From Hymenobacter terrestris (lineage in GTDB: Bacteria > Bacteroidota > Bacteroidia > Cytophagales > Hymenobacteraceae), in NCBI RefSeq assembly GCF_013377905.1, contig NZ_JABKAV010000003.1:1-64000 (forward strand): DNA of 64,000 bases, in the 5' to 3' direction. Of this stretch, positions 58,439 through 64,000 are shown in pieces (the first letter of the stretch is position 1; every line of letters starts with the position of its first letter). The notes under the pieces were generated by a model. It ran no database searches, was not told the DNA's origin, and saw only the letters and a program-made list of their open reading frames with translations. The position numbers and the translations under genes are program-made.

Positions 58439-60529
58439 CTAATGGGCCCGGCTGGCCACGGCGGCACAGATATCGGCCGGCGAGTCGCGGGGAATGGCGG
58501 CCAGCAGCTGACGGGTGTACTCGTGTTGGGGGTTAGCGTAGATGTCGGCAGCGGGGCCGCTTTCCACTATTTGGCCTTGGCGCATAACTAGCAGCCGGTC
58601 GCTCATAAACCGGGCCACCGAGAGGTCGTGGGTGATGAATAGATAGGTGATGCCGAACTCGCGTTTGAGGTCGTTGAGCAGGTTTAGCACCTGCGCCTGC
58701 ACCGACACGTCGAGGGCCGAAACCGACTCGTCGCAGATGATGCACTTAGGTTGCAGGGCCAGAGCACGGGCAATGCAGATGCGCTGACGCTGGCCACCGC
58801 TGAACTCGTGCGGGTAGCGCATAAAGTGCTCCTCGCGCAGGCCCACCGTACGCAGCAGCTCCAGCACTCGGGCCTTTTGCTGCTCGCCGCTGCCGCCTAC
58901 ACCATGCACCCGCATAGGCTCCCAGATGGCCTCGCCAACCGTCAGCATAGGATTGAGGGCGGCGTAGGGGTCCTGGAAAACCATCTGAAAATCGCGCCGC
59001 CGCCGCCGCAGAGCTTCGGCCGGCAGCGTGGCCAAATCGTCGCCTCCAAACAGGATGCGGCCGGCCGTTGGTTCCACCAGCCGCAGCAGCGCCCGGCCCA
59101 ACGTGGTTTTGCCGCAACCCGATTCGCCCACCAGCCCGACAGTTTCGCCCGGATAAATGGCAAAGCTCACGCCATCCACGGCCCGCACAAACTCCGGCTT
59201 CCGGTTGAAAAAGCCTTTACGAATCGGAAAGTATACCTGCAGGTTCTCCACTTGGAGCAGAGGGTTGCGAGCAGTATCTTCCAGTTTCCCAAAGTTGAAA
59301 CCATGAGCTACGGAGTGAGGCGCAGCAGCGGCAGTTTTAGAATTTTCGTTGGCTGTGTCTCCCCCGTTGTCCTGCGAGGCGCTGACTAAACCAGTGCCTA
59401 AGCCCTGAGACGCGGAAGGTACAAGATCCGCCTGAGCTGTCTGCGAAGCCTGCGTTGGCGGGCCAGCAGTAAGTGGCAACGGTAGGCCCGATTCAGCCGA
59501 GGGAGCTAATTCGAGGCTAAAATGCGGGGTTTCTGAGCGTGAAACAGAATGTTCCACGGGAAACATTTTGGTGGTATCGGCTCCGCTGGCAGGTAATGGT
59601 CCAGCTTCAGCAGCCGTTTCAGCCTCAATTACTTGCGCAGTGGCGCTTTCAGTGGAAATAAACCCTCCATCGGCCGTTTCCTGCATGAAATCGGCTACTA
59701 CGGGAAGTTTTTTGCGGCCTACCGAAAGTTTTGGGCGGCAGGCCAGCAGGCCCTTGGTGTAGGGGTGCTGGGGGTTAGTAAAGATGTCGAGCACGTGCCC
59801 CTGCTCCACCACGCGGCCCCGGTACATCACCATAATCCGGTCGGCTATTTCAGCTACCACGCCTAGGTCGTGGGTGATGAAGATGACGGCCGTGTTGTGC
59901 TCGCGGCGCAACTCGTCGATGAGGCGGAGAACTTGGGCCTGCACGGTTACGTCGAGGGCCGTGGTAGGCTCGTCAGCTATCAGCAGAGCGGGGTTGCAGG
60001 CCATAGCCATGGCAATCATCACGCGCTGCTTCTGGCCGCCGCTGATTTCGTGGGGGTAGCTGGCGAATATCTTTTCGGGCCGGGGCAGGCGGGCCATCGT
60101 GAACAGCTCGACGGTGCGGACGTGGGCCTCCTTTTCGCTCAGGTCGGTGTGCAGCCGCAAAGCTTCCACCACCTGGGGGCCGCAGTGGTACACGGGGTTC
60201 AGCGAGGTCATGGGCTCCTGAAAAATCATCCCGATGTCGTTGCCGCGCACCTGTCGTAGCTGCGCATCGGTGAGCTGCAGCAGGTCTACCTCGCCCAGCG
60301 CCTCCGATTGAAACCTAGCCTCGCCGCTCGCAATGCGGCCGGGCGGCATGGGTACCAGCCCCATCAGCGCCAGCGAGGTAACCGACTTGCCCGAGCCAGA
60401 TTCGCCCACAATGGCCAGCGTCTCGCCCCGGTGCAAATCAAACGATATGCCCTCCACGGCCCGCGTATTGCCACGGTGGCTGTGAAAGTCGATGGTCAGG
60501 TCGCGGACGGAGAGAATGGGAGCGGGCAT
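58439..60529 (-). CDS. fused double ATPase of the dipeptide/oligopeptide ABC transporter type
   Basis: A 696-residue protein equal to a DppD-DppF (OppD-OppF) fusion. First ATPase: Walker A GESGSGKS (42-49), then signature [16 protein letters not shown] and [13 protein letters not shown]. Second, from about residue 445: [36 protein letters not shown] and [19 protein letters not shown]. The linker (about 300-440) is low-complexity and rich in Ala, Ser, Thr, Gln and Glu. Each half retains the oligopeptide-type C-terminal part ([15 protein letters not shown] and [15 protein letters not shown]). No permease or binding protein is nearby, so it must pair with components elsewhere. Start at 60529 ([11 protein letters not shown]). 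Confidence 0.93.
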   Translation of the reverse strand: MPAPILSVRDLTIDFHSHRGNTRAVEGISFDLHRGETLAIVGESGSGKSVTSLALMGLVPMPPGRIASGEARFQSEALGEVDLLQLTDAQLRQVRGNDIGMIFQEPMTSLNPVYHCGPQVVEALRLHTDLSEKEAHVRTVELFTMARLPRPEKIFASYPHEISGGQKQRVMIAMAMACNPALLIADEPTTALDVTVQAQVLRLIDELRREHNTAVIFITHDLGVVAEIADRIMVMYRGRVVEQGHVLDIFTNPQHPYTKGLLACRPKLSVGRKKLPVVADFMQETADGGFISTESATAQVIEAETAAEAGPLPASGADTTKMFPVEHSVSRSETPHFSLELAPSAESGLPLPLTAGPPTQASQTAQADLVPSASQGLGTGLVSASQDNGGDTANENSKTAAAAPHSVAHGFNFGKLEDTARNPLLQVENLQVYFPIRKGFFNRKPEFVRAVDGVSFAIYPGETVGLVGESGCGKTTLGRALLRLVEPTAGRILFGGDDLATLPAEALRRRRRDFQMVFQDPYAALNPMLTVGEAIWEPMRVHGVGGSGEQQKARVLELLRTVGLREEHFMRYPHEFSGGQRQRICIARALALQPKCIICDESVSALDVSVQAQVLNLLNDLKREFGITYLFITHDLSVARFMSDRLLVMRQGQIVESGPAADIYANPQHEYTRQLLAAIPRDSPADICAAVASRAH
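59550..59565. other. near-parS sequence inside the double-ATPase gene
   Basis: TGTTCCACGGGAAACA differs from the parS consensus TGTTNCACGTGAAACA at one base of the core (G for T). It is in the low-complexity linker, encoding MFPVEH on the minus strand. The mismatch is at a position normally invariant, so binding by ParB is doubtful. Confidence 0.35.
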
Positions 60530-60571
60530 GGGGTAAAGATAACGGGCGAAGCGCTGGTTGGTCCGACACGC

Positions 60572-60599
60572 AAACGGCCCGCCATGAGGCGGGCCGTTT
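60572..60599 (-). terminator. terminator downstream of lspA
   Basis: Perfect 12-bp arms AAACGGCCCGCC / GGCGGGCCGTTT with a 4-base loop, between the repeat element after lspA and the start of the double-ATPase gene. Confidence 0.75.
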
Positions 60600-60606
60600 A
60601 TGGGTA

Positions 60607-60704
60607 TTGTCATTCAGAGCGCAGCGAAGAATCTCGCGTGCTGCCACTGTAGCAGTAACCTAACGTCAGCACGTGAGATTCTTCGCTGCGCTCTGAATGA
60701 CGTT
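60607..60704. repeat. inverted repeat element (GTCATTCAGAGC type)
   Basis: The left arm reads GTCATTCAGAGCGCAGCGAA and the right arm on the minus strand is the same for those 20 bases. Both continue GAATCTC(G/A)CGTGCTG, giving arms of about 38 bases. It lies 7 bases after the lspA stop, and is the best preserved copy. Confidence 0.9.
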
Positions 60705-60710
60705 CTAATA

Positions 60711-61370
60711 CTACGCTACTCCCGAAGCCTCCGCGTCGCGGTGGGCCTGAGCGGCCTCTTTGGCGGCGCGCTCTTCCGCCTCGGCAGCCTCGAAATGCTC
60801 GCCGTAGAAACGGTTCTGGAACAGCAGAATCAGCGCTACACCCACGAAAATGGCAGCATCAGCAATGTTGAAGATGGGCCAGAGCGAGAGGTGCGAGCCG
60901 CCCACCAGCGGCCAGGTAGAAGGCAGAATTCCTTCGTAGATATCCACGTAGAGCATGTCAATCACCTGCCCGTGTAGCCAGGGCGTAGGGGCTCCAAAAG
61001 GCGCGTTATTATATACAACCCCATAGAAAATGGAATCAACCAGGTTGCCGATGGCCCCGCCCAGAATAAGGGCAATACAAATCATGAGGGCATTGGGCGC
61101 GTGCTGCTTCCAGAGGCGGTAGATGTAGTAGCTGATGCCCGTTACGGCTACCAGCCGGAACGTGGTGAGCAGCAGCTTGCCATAAGGCTCGGGCAGCTCT
61201 ACGCCGAAAGCCATTCCCGGATTCAGCGTGTAGTGCAGCTTAAACCAGTCGCCGAACACGGGGATTTCGCCGGCCATACCCATGGGCATGTAGCGGTGCA
61301 CGGCCCATTTCGAGAGCTGGTCGATGACGATGACGAGCAGCGCCACGAGGTAGTATTTCCAGTACTTCAT
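60711..61370 (-). CDS. lspA: lipoprotein signal peptidase (signal peptidase II)
   Basis: A 219-residue membrane aspartic protease that cleaves lipoprotein signal peptides before the lipidated Cys. Catalytic aspartates lie in GGAIGNLVDSIFYG (Asp112) and FNIADAAIFVG (Asp171); helices are near 6-20, 66-85, 93-110 and 168-187. The C-terminal Ala/Glu/Arg tail (about 190-219) is typical of Cytophagales. It serves the many lipoproteins in this window (PorE-like, DUF4270, LptC, MORN-type). It lies downstream of ileS on the same strand, as in many bacteria. Confidence 0.95.
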   Translation of the reverse strand: MKYWKYYLVALLVIVIDQLSKWAVHRYMPMGMAGEIPVFGDWFKLHYTLNPGMAFGVELPEPYGKLLLTTFRLVAVTGISYYIYRLWKQHAPNALMICIALILGGAIGNLVDSIFYGVVYNNAPFGAPTPWLHGQVIDMLYVDIYEGILPSTWPLVGGSHLSLWPIFNIADAAIFVGVALILLFQNRFYGEHFEAAEAEERAAKEAAQAHRDAEASGVA

Positions 61371-61593
61371 TCAGGAGAAGTGAGCAGTTAGAAGTGAGAA
61401 GTGAGGCCCGGTACTGACAGCCTGTCAGCCCTGGCCCCTCTCCCCTGTCGTAGCACAAAGGGACGAAGATTTTTAGACTTGGTCATATGGCCGTGGAGCC
61501 CGACTGATTGCCGGGCAGTATATGTTCTGGCGGTCGGTTTGTGCCCTTTTGAGCCGTATTTCGGGGCCGGCCCAGCGCTTTGTGCGCCGGTGT

Positions 61594-61624
61594 GCCAACC
61601 ACCGGTTTGGAGCCGGCGGTTGGC
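61594..61624 (-). terminator. possible terminator after ileS
   Basis: GCCAACCACCGG / CCGGCGGTTGGC with one mismatch and a 7-base loop, 10 bases past the ileS stop. No T-run follows on the minus strand. The rest of the 263-base ileS-lspA gap (61371-61633) holds nothing I can identify. Confidence 0.4.
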
Positions 61625-61633
61625 GCTTCAGTT

Positions 61634-64000
61634 TCAGGCAGTTGCCACCTGAAGCTGTACGGGCACTGAGAACTCGTCGAATTCGAGCACCGTGTCGCCG
61701 CTGATTTCGGGGGCGAAGGCTAGACTCAGGGCCTGGATTTCAGCTTTGATGTAGTCGCCGAAGCTTTGCACGGCGGCTTCCAGCTCGGGCTGCTGGCCCA
61801 GCGTCACGCGGATTTTGTCCTGCACTTCTAGGCCGCTGTCTTTGCGCAAGTTCTGGAGGCGGTTCACCAACTCGCGGGCTACGCCTTCCTGGCGCAGCTC
61901 GTCGGTCAGGGTTACATCGAGGGCCACCGTGAGGGGGCCGTCGGTGGCTACAAGCCAGCCGGGCAGGTCGTCGGTGCGGATTTCCACGTCGTCGGGGGCC
62001 AGGGTGTAGGTTTCACCTTCGATTTCCACGCTCAGGCTTCCCTCCTTCTCCAGCTGGCTGATTTCTCCGGCCGTCATCTGTTGGATACGGGCGCCCACTA
62101 CCTTCAGCTTGGGGCCATATTGCTGGCCCAGACGCTTGAAGTTGGGCTTCACCGACTTTACCAGCACGCCGCTGGTGTCATCGAGGAACTCCACGTGCTT
62201 CACGTTCACCTCGGCGCAAATCAGGTCCTCGACCTTGCCCACCTGTTCGCGGGTGCGGTCATTCAGCACCGGCACCAGAATGCGCTGCAACGGCTGGCGC
62301 ACCTTCAGCACCGACTTTTTGCGCAGCGAGTGGGTGAGCGAGGAAATCCGCTGGGCCAGCTCCATCCGCTCCTCCAGGGCCTTGTCGATGAGGTTGGTTT
62401 CGGCGGCAACCAACAACGTTAAATGAACCGATTCGGGAGCCAGAGGCGTGTTTTTGGCGACGGCTTCGACACGCATTCCGTCGGTCATGTTCTTATAAAG
62501 CCAATCCGCAAAAAAGGGCGCGATGGGCGACATCAATTGTGCCACCACTACCAAGCATTGTTGCAGCGTTTCGTAGGCGGCGCGCTTGTCATCCGTCAGT
62601 TCGCCCTTCCAGAATCGGCGGCGCGAGAGGCGCACGTGCCAGTTGGAAAGCTGGTCGGTCACGAAGTCCTGGATGGCCCGGGCGGCTTTGGTGGGGTCGT
62701 AGGCGTCGTAATGACCGCGTACTTCGAGGATGAGCGACTGGAGCTTGCTCAACACCCAGCGGTCCAGCTCACCCAGGTCCTGAAGCGGAATTCGGTCGAA
62801 TTCGCGGGCCTGGAAGCCATCGAGGTTGGCGTAGAGGGCGTAGAACGAGTAGGTATTGAAGAGCGTACCAAAGAAGCGGCGCTGCACCTCCGTGATGCCG
62901 GCTACGTCGAATTTGAGGTTGTCCCAGGGCTGGGCGTTGGCAATCATATACCAGCGCGTGGCGTCGGGTCCGTACTGGCTGATGGTGGCAAACGGGTCGA
63001 CGGCGTTGCCGAGGCGCTTGCTCATCTTGTTGCCATTCTTATCGAGCACGAGGCCGTTGGCCATCACGTTCTTATAGGCAACAGAGTCTTCCAGCATCAC
63101 GGCCAGCGCGTGCAGCGTGAAGAACCAGCCGCGGGTCTGGTCCACGCCTTCGGCAATGAAATCGGCGGGGAAATTCTTCTGGAATTTCTCGCTGTTTTCG
63201 AGCGGATAGTGCCACTGGGCGTAGGGCATAGCCCCGCTGTCAAACCACACGTCGATGAGGTCGGGCTCACGATACATGGGCTGGCCGCTGGGGCTCACCA
63301 GGAAAATATCGTCCACGTAAGGCCGGTGCAGGTCCACGTTTTCGCCGTTGGCGTAGGGGTTGTGGGTCATGATGTCGGCCGCCACGGCCTTGTCAATCTC
63401 CTGCTTCATCTGCTCGATGGAGCCAATGCAGATTTCCTCGGTGCCGTCCTGGGTGCGCCAGATGGGCAGCGGGGTGCCCCAATAGCGCGAGCGGCTCAGG
63501 TTCCAGTCGACCAGGTTTTCGAGCCAGTTGCCGAAGCGGCCGGTGCCGGTGCTGGCGGGCTGCCAGTTGATGGTTTTATTGAGTTCGATGAGCCGGTCTT
63601 TCACCGCCGTAGTCTTGATGAACCAGGAGTCGAGCGGGTAGTAGAGCACGGGCTTATCGGTGCGCCAGCAGTGCGGGTAGGTGTGCTCGTACTTCTCCAC
63701 TCTGAAGGCCGTGCCGTCGCCTTTCATGCGGATGGCAATGCTTTCGTCGAGGGTTTTGTAGTCGGCGCCGGTCTGGTCGTGGTCGTCGTAGTTCTTCACC
63801 CAACGGCCGCCAAATTCGCCCATCTGGGCCACGTAGCGGCCCGTCCGGTCCACAATCGGACCGAGCTTGCCCTCGGCATCAGCCAGCAGCAACGCCGGAA
63901 TGCCATTCTGCTGGGCTACCCGGAAGTCATCCGCGCCAAATGTGGGCGAAATGTGCACGATGCCAGTACCGTCCTCGGTGGTCACGAAGTCGCCGGGAAT
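61634..64000 (-). CDS. ileS: isoleucine--tRNA ligase, C-terminal part (cut by the window edge)
   Basis: The frame is open to the right end, so the N-terminal part, including the HIGH motif, lies outside. Visible: part of the editing domain (EDGTGIVHISPTFGADDFRVAQ), the catalytic return with GGSxxxx-free LIDVWFDSGAMPYAQWHYP and QTRGWFFTLHAL, the KMSKS motif as KMSKRLGNAVDPF, and the anticodon-binding helical bundle (WHVRLSRRRFWKGE). A C-terminal zinc-free domain of the eukaryotic-like IleRS type follows (KVVGARIQQMTAGEISQLEKEGSL). It charges tRNA-Ile. lspA lies downstream. Confidence 0.96.
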   Translation of the reverse strand: MPGDFVTTEDGTGIVHISPTFGADDFRVAQQNGIPALLLADAEGKLGPIVDRTGRYVAQMGEFGGRWVKNYDDHDQTGADYKTLDESIAIRMKGDGTAFRVEKYEHTYPHCWRTDKPVLYYPLDSWFIKTTAVKDRLIELNKTINWQPASTGTGRFGNWLENLVDWNLSRSRYWGTPLPIWRTQDGTEEICIGSIEQMKQEIDKAVAADIMTHNPYANGENVDLHRPYVDDIFLVSPSGQPMYREPDLIDVWFDSGAMPYAQWHYPLENSEKFQKNFPADFIAEGVDQTRGWFFTLHALAVMLEDSVAYKNVMANGLVLDKNGNKMSKRLGNAVDPFATISQYGPDATRWYMIANAQPWDNLKFDVAGITEVQRRFFGTLFNTYSFYALYANLDGFQAREFDRIPLQDLGELDRWVLSKLQSLILEVRGHYDAYDPTKAARAIQDFVTDQLSNWHVRLSRRRFWKGELTDDKRAAYETLQQCLVVVAQLMSPIAPFFADWLYKNMTDGMRVEAVAKNTPLAPESVHLTLLVAAETNLIDKALEERMELAQRISSLTHSLRKKSVLKVRQPLQRILVPVLNDRTREQVGKVEDLICAEVNVKHVEFLDDTSGVLVKSVKPNFKRLGQQYGPKLKVVGARIQQMTAGEISQLEKEGSLSVEIEGETYTLAPDDVEIRTDDLPGWLVATDGPLTVALDVTLTDELRQEGVARELVNRLQNLRKDSGLEVQDKIRVTLGQQPELEAAVQSFGDYIKAEIQALSLAFAPEISGDTVLEFDEFSVPVQLQVATA

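Overview
The window is an ordinary, gene-dense chromosomal segment of a high-GC member of the Bacteroidota, most likely a Hymenobacter-like Cytophagales species. The evidence is the gene content: DUF4270 and DUF4476 proteins, a PorE-like OmpA lipoprotein, a bacterial GGGP synthase, the split CoaX/outer-membrane protein/LptC cluster, and a one-domain GT5 glycogen synthase. It also has many TAnnTTTG -7 elements (the Bacteroidetes housekeeping promoter) and almost no Shine-Dalgarno sequences. I see no prophage, insertion sequence, CRISPR array, rRNA operon or recognisable defence cassette. There is one tRNA gene, tRNA-Phe(GAA).

Layout. 0-6.3 kb: DUF4476 protein, PorE-like envelope lipoprotein, and a two-gene iron-sulfur/membrane electron-transfer operon. 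6.4-9.9 kb: tRNA-Phe, a J-domain/TPR membrane protein, and a three-gene operon (holin-like protein, membrane-anchored unknown, GGGP synthase). 10-17 kb: AraC regulator, acyl-CoA dehydrogenase, and a leftward run panC-panD-flippase-heptose adenylyltransferase-Zn peptidase. 16-25.9 kb: the rightward run GT5 glycogen synthase-DUF4270-glmS, then (after a leftward 3HCDH-like gene) ridA, a small membrane protein, a pentapeptide protein, gltX, an acidic protein and an AIM24 protein. 25.9-31.3 kb: small membrane protein, MORN-type lipoprotein, GH3-family enzyme, lptB, M61 peptidase. 31.5-41.8 kb: DoxX, a secreted unknown, recJ, TPR protein, and ppiD-like/small TM/lptC/outer-membrane protein/coaX. 42-50.8 kb: a pseudouridine synthase with a huge disordered tail, DksA-like protein, ribH, TPR protein, pdhA, recF, dciA, a thioesterase and a small HTH regulator. 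51-64 kb: GDPD, DUF2939, PLDc_N and rhomboid proteins, polyprenyl synthase, a broken TonB-like gene, rnr, a fused Dpp/Opp-type double ATPase, lspA, and ileS cut by the right edge.

The genes serve envelope building (lptB, lptC, lspA, ppiD, hldE-C, porE-like), CoA/pantothenate supply (panC, panD, coaX), amino-sugar synthesis (glmS), translation (gltX, ileS, tRNA-Phe, pseudouridine synthase), DNA repair/replication (recF, dciA, recJ) and RNA decay (rnr).

Four things go beyond routine annotation. (1) A perfect parS-type ParB site at 50372-50387 sits next to an HTH gene whose AT-rich upstream region carries repeated operator-like motifs. (2) Nine long imperfect inverted repeats share a GTCATnCTGAG-like end and, with one exception, lie within about 50 bp downstream of a stop codon. 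(3) A TonB-like gene is broken by a single in-frame TAG. (4) Several housekeeping enzymes carry long low-complexity tails. I did not find a convincing new multi-gene system.
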